A stretch of DNA of 64,000 nucleotides, from NCBI RefSeq assembly GCF_050320395.1, contig NZ_CP144459.1, positions 248,001 to 312,000 on the forward strand, given 5' to 3'. The notes under the pieces are model-generated. The model did no database searches. It was not told where the DNA came from and saw only the letters and a list, made by a program, of their open reading frames with translations. This stretch comes from Treponema_C sp050320395. Its GTDB lineage: Bacteria; Spirochaetota; Spirochaetia; Treponematales; Treponemataceae. This document shows positions 34,791 through 43,554 of the stretch, piece by piece. The number at the start of each line of letters is the position of its first letter. Within the stretch, counting starts at the first letter, position 1. Position numbers and translations under genes: made by a program.

Positions 34791-34828
34791 ATTATACCCC
34801 CCCCCCCCCCCCCCCCCCGAAAAGTCAA
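34791..34828 (-). promoter_or_regulatory. Promoter with G22 spacer (phase-variable)
   Basis: Read on the minus strand: TTGACT (34823-34828), TTTC, 22 G (34797-34818), TATAAT (34791-34796). The spacer is 26 bp; 17 bp would need about 13 G. As written the promoter should be OFF or weak. Confidence 0.85.
34797..34818. repeat. C22/G22 homopolymer
   Basis: 22 consecutive C on the plus strand. The exact length may differ between cells and is error-prone in assembly. Confidence 0.95.
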
Positions 34829-34911
34829 GCGGTCGGCGAAAAATATATCGGTTCTTTTATGATACAGTAAATCACCGCAACTTTTCTTCTTTTTATGTGT
34901 CTCAATCTATT

Positions 34912-34978
34912 AAGAGCGCTCTTTCCGGCCCTTCGTTAAGGCTAAGCCTTGACAAAAAGACTTAAAATGTCATATCCT
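34912..34978 (+). promoter_or_regulatory. fab operon promoter with two palindromes
   Basis: TTGACA (34949-34954), 18-bp spacer, TATCCT (34973-34978). A perfect palindrome AAGGCTAAGCCTT (34938-34950) touches the -35, and AAGAGCGCTCTT (34912-34923) lies upstream; both are candidate operators for a fatty-acid regulator. Confidence 0.6.
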
Positions 34979-34993
34979 GTGTGCGGAGAGAGA

Positions 34994-35947
34994 ATGGCTG
35001 TTATAATATACGGAACGGGGAAGGCTCTTCCCGCACGCAAAATGACAAATGCCGATTTTCCCGCCGAGCTTGATACCTCGGATGAATGGATAAAAAGCCA
35101 CACGGGGATTTCGTCGCGCTTTATTGCGGATAAAAACCAAAGCGGTGCATTGCTGGCTGCCGCTGCGTGCAGGGAAGCGATGAAGGGCTTGGAAAGCGGT
35201 GCGGCTGTAAAAGCGCAGGATATCGATTTGATTATCTGTGCGACCGCGACCTCCGATTACGGCGGCTTTCCTTCCGATGCCTGTATTGTACAGCGCGAAT
35301 TGGGGGCAAAAAATGCCGCCTGTTTCGACATATCCGCGGCTTGTTCGGGCTTTTTATATGCCCTGGACACGGCGGCCGCCCTTATGGAGCGGAATAAAAA
35401 CCGCTATGCTTTAGTGTGCGGCTGTGAAATATTGAGCCGCATTGTGGATTGGAATGACCGTTCCACCTGTGTGTTGTTCGGCGACGGCGCCGGAGCGGTG
35501 CTTTTAAAAAATACCTTTGAAAAAAACGGCCGCGGTATCGGTGCCGCGGTTTCGGGTTCGGACGGACGGGGCGCCGAGCACTTGTATATCGACGAGAACA
35601 GACATATCCGTATGAACGGGCGCGCCGTCTATACCTTTGCGGTAAAAATCATCGCCGATACGGTTAAAACTCTGCTTAAACGGGAAGGCTTAAGCATGGA
35701 CGATATAGACCTTGTGGTATGCCACCAGGCAAACAGGCGGATTTTGGAAGCGGCGGCAAAACGCTTACACTGCGATTTTGCAAAGTTTGTCTGTAATATG
35801 GAAGAATACGGAAACACTTCCGCCGCTTCGGTTCCGATTACCCTCGACGATTTGATAAAAAGCGGCCGTCTGCGCAGGGGCATGACGATAATATGCGCCG
35901 GCTTCGGTGCGGGTCTTACCTGGGGCGGCTGTATAATACGGTTTTAG
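34994..35947 (+). CDS. fabH: 3-oxoacyl-ACP synthase III, 317 aa
   Basis: Initiates type II fatty-acid synthesis by condensing an acyl-CoA with malonyl-ACP. The Cys117 (DISAACSGF), His244 (CHQANRRI) and Asn274 (EEYGNTSAAS) triad and the glycine-rich GAGLTWGGCIIRF end are intact. I start at ATG 34994 (GGAGAG upstream) because the predicted transcript begins after the earlier in-frame ATGs. It is the first gene of a ten-gene fab-acc cluster, all on the plus strand. Confidence 0.95.
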   Translation: MAVIIYGTGKALPARKMTNADFPAELDTSDEWIKSHTGISSRFIADKNQSGALLAAAACREAMKGLESGAAVKAQDIDLIICATATSDYGGFPSDACIVQRELGAKNAACFDISAACSGFLYALDTAAALMERNKNRYALVCGCEILSRIVDWNDRSTCVLFGDGAGAVLLKNTFEKNGRGIGAAVSGSDGRGAEHLYIDENRHIRMNGRAVYTFAVKIIADTVKTLLKREGLSMDDIDLVVCHQANRRILEAAAKRLHCDFAKFVCNMEEYGNTSAASVPITLDDLIKSGRLRRGMTIICAGFGAGLTWGGCIIRF

Positions 35948-35996
35948 CGGAGTGCGGAAAAATGTTGAAAATGTTGCTGAGAGAAGGTTGTAAGAT

Positions 35997-36971
35997 ATGA
36001 AGTATGTATTTTTGTTTTCAGGGCAGGGTTCTCAGTTTAAGGGGATGGCCGAAGATATTTGTAAAGCGCATCCTCAAGCCCGCGCCGTTATAGATGAGAT
36101 GAGTTCAATAACCGGCGAAAACATAGCGGAACTTTTATGGAATACCGAAAAAGAAGAACTTTCACGAAGCGATAAAAGTCAGCTTGCCATCACTGCCGTT
36201 GAATGTGCCGTTTTGGCGGTTTTAAAAGAAAAGGGAATAGTTCCTTCCGCCGCGGCGGGCTTCAGCTTGGGAGAGTTTCCCGCCCTCTATGCGTCCGGCG
36301 TTTTGGATTTTGAGTCAACGGTGCGGATTGTGCAAAAACGCGGCCGTATTATGCAAAAGGCTTGCGAAGACATAGCCGCAGCTTCGGCCGGAAAACCCTG
36401 CGGTATGGCGGCCGTGATACGGCTTGAAGCGGAAAAAATTGCTGAGCTTTTAGCGCCCTATTCAAATCCCGAAACGGGAATCGTATTTGCCGCAAATATG
36501 AACAGCCCCGCGCAAACCGTTGTGTCGGGAACCGCCGAGGGTTTGGACAGGGCCGAAGCATTGTGTAAAGAAGCGGGAGCAAAGCGCTTTATCCGCCTTG
36601 CGGTTGCAGGTCCCTTCCATTCACCCCTTATGAAAAACGCTGCGGCCGAATTTGAAACGGCCTTAAAGGACTTTAGCTTTTCCGACCCGAAAATCCCGCT
36701 TTTTTCAAACGTAACGGGAAAGCGGCTTTTGTCCGGCGCGGAAGCGAAAAAAAACGCCGTATTGCACATCACTCATCCGGTATTGTGGACCGCCGAAGAA
36801 AGAGAAATAGCCTCTTTGATGAATGCGGAACAAATAGGTTCGGTGTTGGAAATCGGGCCGGGAAATACGTTGTGCAATTTATGGCGCGACGGAGGATATT
36901 CGGATAGGGCCTGTCTTCCGACCGGAACGGCCGAAAGTTTGGACGCGGTTTTAAGCGCTCACGCCTGTTAA
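35997..36971 (+). CDS. fabD: Malonyl-CoA:ACP transacylase, 324 aa
   Basis: Transfers malonyl from CoA to acyl-carrier protein. FLFSGQGSQFKGM at the N-terminus, the nucleophile Ser90 in GFSLGEFPA (GHSLGE in most enzymes, here Phe replaces His), VRIVQKRGRIMQ with the malonate-binding Arg, and the catalytic His in GPFHSPLM are visible. The length is slightly above the usual 310. AAGGTTG-type ribosome site. It lies 49 bp after fabH. Confidence 0.93.
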   Translation: MKYVFLFSGQGSQFKGMAEDICKAHPQARAVIDEMSSITGENIAELLWNTEKEELSRSDKSQLAITAVECAVLAVLKEKGIVPSAAAGFSLGEFPALYASGVLDFESTVRIVQKRGRIMQKACEDIAAASAGKPCGMAAVIRLEAEKIAELLAPYSNPETGIVFAANMNSPAQTVVSGTAEGLDRAEALCKEAGAKRFIRLAVAGPFHSPLMKNAAAEFETALKDFSFSDPKIPLFSNVTGKRLLSGAEAKKNAVLHITHPVLWTAEEREIASLMNAEQIGSVLEIGPGNTLCNLWRDGGYSDRACLPTGTAESLDAVLSAHAC

Positions 36972-37034
36972 AGGCGGCGATTGCGGGGCTTTGTAATCGG
37001 GAAAAGAATATTTTTTATAGATGAGGTTTGACTT

Positions 37035-37778
37035 ATGTTGTTAAAAGGAAAAAAAGCATTGATAACGGGTTCGTCCCGCGGTATCGGAAAAGAAACGGTA
37101 AAACGCTTTCTGGAAGAAGGGGCCGAAGTATGGGGTCTTTGTACAAAGCCCTCCGCTTCAAAGGCCGAGCTTGAAGCTTTCGCCGCCGAAAAAGGAAGCG
37201 CTTTTCACGAAATATATGCAGACTGCGGCGATGCGGCCGCTTTAACTGATACCGTAAAAAAAGCCCTTGAAGAATCCGGCGGTTTTGACGTATTGGTAAA
37301 CAACGCAGGTATTACCCGCGACAGCCTTTCGTTCCGCATGAAGCTGGAAGATTGGGAAAGCGTTTTGCGCGTAAACCTTACCGGTGTTTTTGTCGCCTCT
37401 CAAATCGTATCCTCGGATATGATACGTAAACGCAGCGGTTCCATCATCAATATGTCGAGCATTGTCGGCTTACACGGTCAAGGCGGTCAGGTAAATTATT
37501 CCGCCAGCAAAGCCGGTCTTATCGGTTTTACCAAGAGCCTTGCAAAAGAAACGGCAGGCCGCGGCGTGCGCGTCAATGCGATTGCCCCCGGCTATATCGA
37601 AACGGATATGACGGCGGCCGTAAACGAAGAAATGCGCAAAGCATGGGTTGAAGGCATTCCGCTTAAGAGGGCCGGACAGCCTGCGGACATTGCAAACGCA
37701 GCCGTCTTTTTGGCATCGGATTTGTCACAGTATATCACCGCTCAGGTTCTCGGCGTTGACGGCGGCCTCGGTGCATGA
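37035..37778 (+). CDS. fabG: 3-oxoacyl-ACP reductase, 247 aa
   Basis: NADPH-dependent short-chain dehydrogenase for the first reduction of elongation. Cofactor motif TGSSRGIGKE, NNAGITRD, and the Ser-Tyr-Lys catalytic set in INMSSIVG / VNYSASKAG are present, as is the C-terminal ITAQVLGVDGGLGA typical of FabG. The stop overlaps the start region of fabF. Spacing to fabD is 63 bp; no acpP gene is hidden there. Confidence 0.96.
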   Translation: MLLKGKKALITGSSRGIGKETVKRFLEEGAEVWGLCTKPSASKAELEAFAAEKGSAFHEIYADCGDAAALTDTVKKALEESGGFDVLVNNAGITRDSLSFRMKLEDWESVLRVNLTGVFVASQIVSSDMIRKRSGSIINMSSIVGLHGQGGQVNYSASKAGLIGFTKSLAKETAGRGVRVNAIAPGYIETDMTAAVNEEMRKAWVEGIPLKRAGQPADIANAAVFLASDLSQYITAQVLGVDGGLGA

Positions 37779-37792
37779 TAAGGAGTGAATAT

Positions 37793-39040
37793 ATGAGAAG
37801 AGTTGTTATTACGGGAATGGGGGCGGTAACGCCTTTGGGAAACAGTCTCGATGAAACATGGAAGGGTATAAAGGAAGGAAGGTGCGGTATCGGGAACATA
37901 ACCGGTTTTGACTGCTCCGATTATAAAGTTCAAATTGCGGCGGAAGTAAAAAACTTTGACGCTTCGCAGTTTGTGGACAAGCGTGAAGCGCGTAAAATGG
38001 CGCGTTTTACCCAATTTGCCGTTGCAGCCGCGGTTCAGGCAATGCAGGATGCGGGCCTTACAAAAGAAACGATAGACGGAAACCGCACCGGCGTTATGCT
38101 CGGAAACGGAATCGGCGGCTTTGAAATATATGAAGGCTCTTTTAAAAAATACTTTGAAGCCGGCCCTGCGCGCATTCCTCCGATGACCGTTCCCCTGCTT
38201 ATTCCCAACGAAGCTGCGGGAAACATCAGTATGCTTTTGGGCATTCACGGTCCCTCATGGACGCTCGCTACCGCATGTGCTTCGGGTACGGACGCCCTGG
38301 GCAATGCCTTGGATATGGTGCGCTCCGGCCGCGTGGATATGTGTTTTGCGGGCGGAACCGAAGCGACCGTTACGGGCTTCGGCATAAGCTGTTTTACGAT
38401 TTTGCAAACCCTCGCTTCCGATTACAACGAGGAACCCGCAAAAGCGTGCTGTCCCTTCGATAAAAAACGCTCGGGCTTTATTATGGGTGAAGGCGCCGGT
38501 ATTTTAATTTTGGAAGAATACGAACACGCAAAAAAACGCGGTGCAAAAATCTACGCCGAATTTGCAGGCTACGGCGCATCCTCGGACGCATACCACCTTA
38601 CAAGCCCCGACCCGTCGGGAGAAGGCGGCGCCCTTGCGATGATCAATGCGCTCAAAGATGCGGGCATAAAAGCCGAAGACGTTCAGTATTACAACGCGCA
38701 CGGAACGTCAACGCCCATCAACGATCCTGCGGAAACCGCAATGATAAAAAAAGCCTTCGGCGATCATGCCTATAAAATGAAAATATCGTCAACAAAGTCG
38801 ATGATAGGCCACTGTTTGGGAGCCGCCGGCGCCTTGGAAGCAATTTTTTGCGTAAAGGCGATTCAGGACGGATTTTATCCCCCGACAATCAATTTAACCG
38901 AACCCGACCTTGAAGCGGGGTGCGATTTGGATTATATTCCCAATAAGGGAGTTGAAGGAACAATCAACTGCGCCGCATCCGGCTCCCTCGGTTTCGGCGG
39001 GCATAACGGCGTTGCCGTATTCAAAAAGGCGGAAGCATGA
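37793..39040 (+). CDS. fabF: 3-oxoacyl-ACP synthase II, 415 aa
   Basis: Elongating condensing enzyme. The Cys in TACASGTDALG, the His in YNAHGTSTPIND and the His in MIGHCLGAAGALE form the catalytic triad; GFGGHNGVAVF closes the protein. ATG 37793 has AGGAG 7 bases upstream and is preferred over 37775, which overlaps the fabG stop. The next gene, fabZ, overlaps by 4 bp (ATGA). Confidence 0.96.
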   Translation: MRRVVITGMGAVTPLGNSLDETWKGIKEGRCGIGNITGFDCSDYKVQIAAEVKNFDASQFVDKREARKMARFTQFAVAAAVQAMQDAGLTKETIDGNRTGVMLGNGIGGFEIYEGSFKKYFEAGPARIPPMTVPLLIPNEAAGNISMLLGIHGPSWTLATACASGTDALGNALDMVRSGRVDMCFAGGTEATVTGFGISCFTILQTLASDYNEEPAKACCPFDKKRSGFIMGEGAGILILEEYEHAKKRGAKIYAEFAGYGASSDAYHLTSPDPSGEGGALAMINALKDAGIKAEDVQYYNAHGTSTPINDPAETAMIKKAFGDHAYKMKISSTKSMIGHCLGAAGALEAIFCVKAIQDGFYPPTINLTEPDLEAGCDLDYIPNKGVEGTINCAASGSLGFGGHNGVAVFKKAEA

Positions 39041-39471
39041 GTTTAACAAAGGATATAGAAAAACTGATACCGCACCGCAGTCCCTTTTTATTTGTCGATG
39101 AAATTATTTCGGCCGACGAAAAGGGCAGTGTGAGCGAGCACGTATTTACCGAAAACGAATTTTTCTTTAAAGGACATTTCCCCGAATATCCGGTTGTGCC
39201 CGGCGTTATTTTGGTGGAAACCATGGCTCAAGCCGGCGGTGCCGCGCTGAGTTTTCAAAACGTATTTGAAAAAAACGCCCTGTTTTTTTTGGCGACCGTG
39301 GACAAGGTAAAATTCCGCGCGCAAGTGCGCCCCGGCGACAAGGTACGTATGGAAGTAACGAATTTGCGTGTTTCGCCGCGCATGATTAAACAGGCGGGCA
39401 AAGCCTATGTCGGCGATACCCTTGCGGCCGAAGCCGAATGGATGTGCCTTGTAGGACAAGGGCAGAACTAA
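39037..39471 (+). CDS. fabZ: 3-hydroxyacyl-ACP dehydratase, 144 aa
   Basis: Hot-dog fold dehydratase making trans-2-enoyl-ACP. IPHRSPFLFVDEI, the catalytic His in FKGHFPEYPVVPGV and Glu in LVETMAQAGG are conserved, and the length is normal. It is coupled to fabF by a 4-bp overlap and followed by two hairpins before the enoyl reductase gene. Confidence 0.96.
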   Translation: MSLTKDIEKLIPHRSPFLFVDEIISADEKGSVSEHVFTENEFFFKGHFPEYPVVPGVILVETMAQAGGAALSFQNVFEKNALFFLATVDKVKFRAQVRPGDKVRMEVTNLRVSPRMIKQAGKAYVGDTLAAEAEWMCLVGQGQN

Positions 39472-39489
39472 AAAACTTGTATATTATAT

Positions 39490-39560
39490 GCACGTTCTCG
39501 CTTCGCTGTGAACGTGCGTAAAAAGTCAATCGAAAGTTGATACTTTCTTCTTGACTTTTT
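39490..39560 (+). terminator. Two hairpins between fabZ and the enoyl reductase gene
   Basis: GCACGTTC (39490-39497) / GAACGTGC (39510-39517), then AAAAAGTCAA (39520-39529) / TTGACTTTTT (39551-39560), the latter ending in a T-run. This may attenuate or split the operon. Confidence 0.6.
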
Positions 39561-39572
39561 ATAGGAGTGAAC

Positions 39573-40766
39573 ATGATTATAAAACCGATGGTACGCGGAA
39601 GCGTGTGTTTGAACGCTCATCCTGCAGGATGTAAAAAGGCCGTAGAAGATCAAATTGCATATACAAAAAAACAGTCGGCCTCTTATGCAAAAAACAAGGC
39701 GCCTAAAAACGCCCTTATTTTAGGCTGTTCCAACGGATACGGCCTTGCAAGCCGCATTGTCGCAGCCTTTGCTTACGGCGCCGCTACTATCGGCGTGTCC
39801 TTTGAAAAAGCGGGAAGCGAAACCAAGTGGGGAACCCCCGGCTGGTACAACAACCTCGCCTTTGATAAGGCGGCCGAACGCGACGGCTTGTTTTCGCACA
39901 CGATAGACGGAGATGCTTTTTCCGATGAAATTAAGCAAAGCGTTATAGAAGCGGCAAAAAAGAAAGGGATGAAGTTCGACTTGGTTATTTACAGTTTGGC
40001 AAGCCCCGTCCGCACCGACCCCGACACTGGCATTATGTACAAGTCGGTTTTAAAGCCCTTCGGAAAAACCTTTACGGGAAAAACCCTCGATCCTTTTACC
40101 GGAGAACTCAAAGAAATTTCCGCAGAGCCTGCAAGCGATGAAGAAGCCGCCGCAACGGTTAAGGTTATGGGCGGCGAAGACTGGGAGCGCTGGATTAAAA
40201 AACTGTCCGAAGCCGGAGTACTTGCCGACGGCTGTGTAACCGCCGCGTATTCCTACATCGGCCCTGAAGCGACTCAGGCCCTCTACCGCAAGGGAACAAT
40301 CGGTAAGGCAAAAGAACACCTCGAAGCGACCGCCCACAGCTTAAACGATTTTATGAAAAACTTTTCCGGCAAAGCCTTTGTATCGGTCAACAAGGGATTG
40401 GTTACGCGCGCAAGTGCGGTTATTCCCGTTATTCCCCTGTATTTGGCTTCGTTGTTTAAAGTAATGAAAGAAAAGGGCAACCACGAAGGCTGTATAGAAC
40501 AGATAAACCGTCTTTTTTCGGACAGATTGTACCGCGCAGACGGAACGGTCCCCGTCGATTCGGAAAACAGAATCCGCATAGACGATTGGGAGCTTTCCGA
40601 CGATGTACAAAAAGCGGTTGACGCCTTAATGATACAGGTTACGAGCGAAAACAGCGAAAAACTTACCGATTTGGCGGGTTACAGGCACGACTTTTTGGCT
40701 TCAAACGGTTTCGATATTGAAGGCGTCGATTACGATGCCGATATCGCCCGCTTTGACGTAATATAA
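39573..40766 (+). CDS. fabV: trans-2-enoyl-CoA/ACP reductase (FabV/Ter), 397 aa
   Basis: NADH-dependent enoyl reductase of the FabV/Ter family, known from Treponema denticola as a monomeric trans-2-enoyl-CoA reductase of the same length. Cofactor motif GCSNGYGLASRI (51-62), the YSLASPVR strand and the Tyr-x8-Lys catalytic pair (Tyr238, Lys247) in ALYRKGTIGKAKEHL are present. No FabI, FabK or FabL gene is in the cluster, so this enzyme probably closes the elongation cycle, though a crotonyl-CoA role is also possible. AGGAG lies 5 bases before the ATG. Confidence 0.96.
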   Translation: MIIKPMVRGSVCLNAHPAGCKKAVEDQIAYTKKQSASYAKNKAPKNALILGCSNGYGLASRIVAAFAYGAATIGVSFEKAGSETKWGTPGWYNNLAFDKAAERDGLFSHTIDGDAFSDEIKQSVIEAAKKKGMKFDLVIYSLASPVRTDPDTGIMYKSVLKPFGKTFTGKTLDPFTGELKEISAEPASDEEAAATVKVMGGEDWERWIKKLSEAGVLADGCVTAAYSYIGPEATQALYRKGTIGKAKEHLEATAHSLNDFMKNFSGKAFVSVNKGLVTRASAVIPVIPLYLASLFKVMKEKGNHEGCIEQINRLFSDRLYRADGTVPVDSENRIRIDDWELSDDVQKAVDALMIQVTSENSEKLTDLAGYRHDFLASNGFDIEGVDYDADIARFDVI

Positions 40767-40770
40767 GCGT

Positions 40771-40810
40771 TTCCGATAGCTCGCAATAGCCCGCAATTGC
40801 ACGCAATAGC
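40771..40810. repeat. 10-bp tandem repeat upstream of accB
   Basis: Four 10-base units TTCCGATAGC, TCGCAATAGC, CCGCAATTGC, ACGCAATAGC end 11 bp before the accB start. The last three differ only at two positions. Confidence 0.75.
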
Positions 40811-40821
40811 AAGGATTGTAT

Positions 40822-41400
40822 ATGAAAGAAGAATTTATATTAAAACTTTTTGAAAAGTTTGAAAAAGGCACATCGGTTGTCATGCACATAAAAGAAGGCG
40901 ATTATGAATTGCTTTTAAAAAAAGAAGGGGCCTTTGCGAAGACGGATTCGCCGTCCGCCGCGGCAGCCCTTCCTTCCGTGATGTATGCCGCTCCTCCGGC
41001 TTTTATGCCGGCGGGGGTTCCGGCAGGAGGCCCTGCTGCGGCTCATGAGGCTCATTCGGCCGCGGCTCAAAGCGCCCCGGTACAAGGTGCTGCGGGAAGT
41101 TCCGCTCCGGCATCTTCCGGCGGACAAGCTGTATCAGGCGCCCCGGCTGCCGATAAAAACCTTGTTTTTATTAAAAGCCCGATTGTCGGAACCTTTTACC
41201 GCTCGCCCTCGCCGGATTCCCCTCCCTATGTTGAAAAGGGAACGGCGGTTAAAAAGGGTCAGCCCCTGTGCGTCCTTGAAGCGATGAAAATGATGAATAC
41301 CCTCGAATGCGAATACGACGGCGTTATCGAGGACATTTTGGCTTCAAACGGCGATTTGGTTGAATTCGAGCAAAACATTTTTGCGATTCGGGTAAAATAA
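40822..41400 (+). CDS. accB: Biotin carboxyl carrier protein of acetyl-CoA carboxylase, 192 aa
   Basis: Carries biotin between the carboxylase and transferase. Residues 1-40 are the N-terminal oligomerisation part, about 45-112 an Ala/Pro/Gly-rich flexible linker, and 115-192 the biotinyl domain with the modified Lys in CVLEAMKMMNTL. ATG 40822 follows AAGGA. It ends one base into accC (TAATG). Confidence 0.95.
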   Translation: MKEEFILKLFEKFEKGTSVVMHIKEGDYELLLKKEGAFAKTDSPSAAAALPSVMYAAPPAFMPAGVPAGGPAAAHEAHSAAAQSAPVQGAAGSSAPASSGGQAVSGAPAADKNLVFIKSPIVGTFYRSPSPDSPPYVEKGTAVKKGQPLCVLEAMKMMNTLECEYDGVIEDILASNGDLVEFEQNIFAIRVK

Positions 41401-42719
41401 TGATAAAAAAATTGCTTGTTGCAAACAGGGGCGAAATCGCCGTGCGCATTATCCGCGCATGCCGTGAGTTGGGTATTAAAACGGTTGCCGTGTATTCAAG
41501 CGCCGACAAAGATTGTTTGCACGTAAAGCTTGCCGACGAAGCCTTTTGTATCGGACCGGCTCCTTCGGCTAAAAGCTATTTAAATCGCACGGCCTTAATC
41601 ACCGTCGGCTTAAGTACCGGCTGCGAAGCCGTACATCCGGGCGTGGGCTTTTTATCCGAAAATGCCGAATTTGCGCGCGAAGTTGAAAAAAGCGGTATGC
41701 ACTGGATAGGCCCCGACGCTTCGGTTATCGAAATGCTCGGCGATAAGGTGCAAGCGCGCGCAACGGCGCAAAAAAGCGGTCTTCCCGTAACGCCCGGCTC
41801 GGACGGAGCAGTGAAAAATGCCGAAGAAGGCGCAAAAATCGCCGAAAAATGCGGTTATCCGGTTATTATCAAAGCGGCTTCAGGCGGCGGCGGTAAGGGT
41901 ATGCGCATCGTATGGAAAAAAGAAGATTTGGCGGAAAACCTGACGATTGCTTCGGCCGAAGCTTTGGCAAACTTTGCCGACGGAACCGTGTATATAGAAA
42001 AATACCTCGTTGATCCGCGCCACGTTGAGCTGCAGATTTTAGGCAACGGAAAGGGAGCCGTGGCCGTTTTGGGCGAGCGCGACTGTTCGGTTCAAAAAAA
42101 TCACCAAAAATTGATAGAAGAAAGCCCCTCTCCCGGCGTAAGCGATAAAATGCGCGAAGATATGTGCCGCGGAGCGGTCAATCTTTTTTCGTCGCTTAAA
42201 TACCGCGGAGCCGGTACCATCGAGTTTTTGGTATCGGGCGATAATTTTTATTTTATGGAAGTAAACGCGCGTATCCAAGTTGAACATCCGGTGTCCGAAA
42301 TGGTAACGGGAACCGACCTTATCTGCGAGCAAATCCGCGTATGTACGGGCGAAAAGATGAGTCTTCCTTCGGGAAACCTCCCCGTCAACGGCTGGTCGAT
42401 AGAAGCGCGCATAAACGCCTTTACTCCCGGCTTAATTAAAAACCTGCGCGTCCCCGGCGGAAACGGCGTGCGCTTCGACAGCTTTTTGTATCAGGGCTAT
42501 ACGGTCGTTCCCTTTTACGATTCGATGACTGCCAAACTCATCGTACACGGTCAAAACAGAAAACACGCCGTGCAAAAACTTTTATGCGCCCTGGACGAAC
42601 TTTATATCGAAGGCATTAAAACGAACGCTGAAGAGCAAAAACTGATTTTAAACTCACCCAAATTTCAATCCGGAAATTTCGGTACGGGTTTGTACGCGGA
42701 ATTGTTCCCGCCGAAATAA
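41400..42719 (+). CDS. accC: Biotin carboxylase subunit, 439 aa
   Basis: ATP-grasp carboxylation of biotin on AccB. KKLLVANRGEIAVRIIRACRELGI, AVHPGVGFLSENAEFA, VIIKAASGGGGKGMRIV and EVNARIQVEHPVSEMVTG are all intact. The length is near the usual 445-450. It is translationally coupled to accB. Confidence 0.96.
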   Translation: MIKKLLVANRGEIAVRIIRACRELGIKTVAVYSSADKDCLHVKLADEAFCIGPAPSAKSYLNRTALITVGLSTGCEAVHPGVGFLSENAEFAREVEKSGMHWIGPDASVIEMLGDKVQARATAQKSGLPVTPGSDGAVKNAEEGAKIAEKCGYPVIIKAASGGGGKGMRIVWKKEDLAENLTIASAEALANFADGTVYIEKYLVDPRHVELQILGNGKGAVAVLGERDCSVQKNHQKLIEESPSPGVSDKMREDMCRGAVNLFSSLKYRGAGTIEFLVSGDNFYFMEVNARIQVEHPVSEMVTGTDLICEQIRVCTGEKMSLPSGNLPVNGWSIEARINAFTPGLIKNLRVPGGNGVRFDSFLYQGYTVVPFYDSMTAKLIVHGQNRKHAVQKLLCALDELYIEGIKTNAEEQKLILNSPKFQSGNFGTGLYAELFPPK

Positions 42720-42750
42720 GAGGGAAGGGAAAAAATAAACGGAGGTGCTT

Positions 42751-43554
42751 ATGGATTGTCCCCATTGTAAGGTATCGCACGACGAAGAAGTATTTAACGA
42801 TAATTTGATGGTCTGTCCGCACTGCGGCTGCCATTTACGCATAGATGCCGCCCGAAGAATTGTGTATCTTACGGACGAAGATTCTTTTAAAGAACTGTAT
42901 CATAACTTAAAAACTGGTAACCCCATCGAAATGGAAGGGTATGAAGAAAAACTGTCGGCGGCGGAAGCTAAAACGTCAATGAATGAAGCCGTCATTACCG
43001 GCTCCTGTACGATAAAGGGACGGCCCGCCCTGCTTGCCGTTATGTCGTTCAACTTTATGGGCGGCTCGATGGGTTCGGTTGTAGGCGAAAAAATTGCCCG
43101 CCTTATGCTCAAGGGGGCCGAAGAACGGCTTCCGGTCATTATTTACGCAACTTCAGGCGGCGCGAGAATGCAGGAAGGCCTTTTTTCTTTAATGCAAATG
43201 GCAAAAACCTCAAGCGCGGCCGCCGAATTGGATGAAAAGGGTGTGCCCCTGTTTATTATGCTGTGCGACCCGACCACCGGCGGCGTTACGGCAAGTTTTG
43301 CGATGCTCGGCGATATTATCGCGGCCGAACCGGGAGCCCTCATCGGCTTTGCGGGCCCGCGCGTCATCGAGGGAACTATCCGCCAGCAGCTGCCCGACGG
43401 TTTTCAGCGTGCCGAATTTCAGCTTAAAAAGGGCTTTGTCGACTGTATTGTTCCGCGCCAGGAACAGCGGCGTTTTTTTGCCCGCATGATAGACGCGCAC
43501 TGTGCGCATCTTGCGGCGGCGAAAAAGAAAAAAACTGCGGAGGTGCATTCATGA
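42751..43554 (+). CDS. accD: Acetyl-CoA carboxylase transferase subunit beta, 267 aa
   Basis: The beta half of the carboxyltransferase. It has an N-terminal four-Cys zinc ribbon (CPHC at 3-6, CPHC at about 22-25) and the crotonase-like core with FMGGSMGSVVGEKI and SGGARMQEGLFSLMQMAKTS. ATG 42751 has GGAGG 5 bases upstream. The stop overlaps the accA start (ATGA), ensuring equal subunits. Confidence 0.95.
   Translation: MDCPHCKVSHDEEVFNDNLMVCPHCGCHLRIDAARRIVYLTDEDSFKELYHNLKTGNPIEMEGYEEKLSAAEAKTSMNEAVITGSCTIKGRPALLAVMSFNFMGGSMGSVVGEKIARLMLKGAEERLPVIIYATSGGARMQEGLFSLMQMAKTSSAAAELDEKGVPLFIMLCDPTTGGVTASFAMLGDIIAAEPGALIGFAGPRVIEGTIRQQLPDGFQRAEFQLKKGFVDCIVPRQEQRRFFARMIDAHCAHLAAAKKKKTAEVHS

Noticed and set aside
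36972..37034. Hidden acpP gene between fabD and fabG
   Set aside because: The gap is 63 bp and contains no DSL motif; it is too short for an 80-residue carrier protein.
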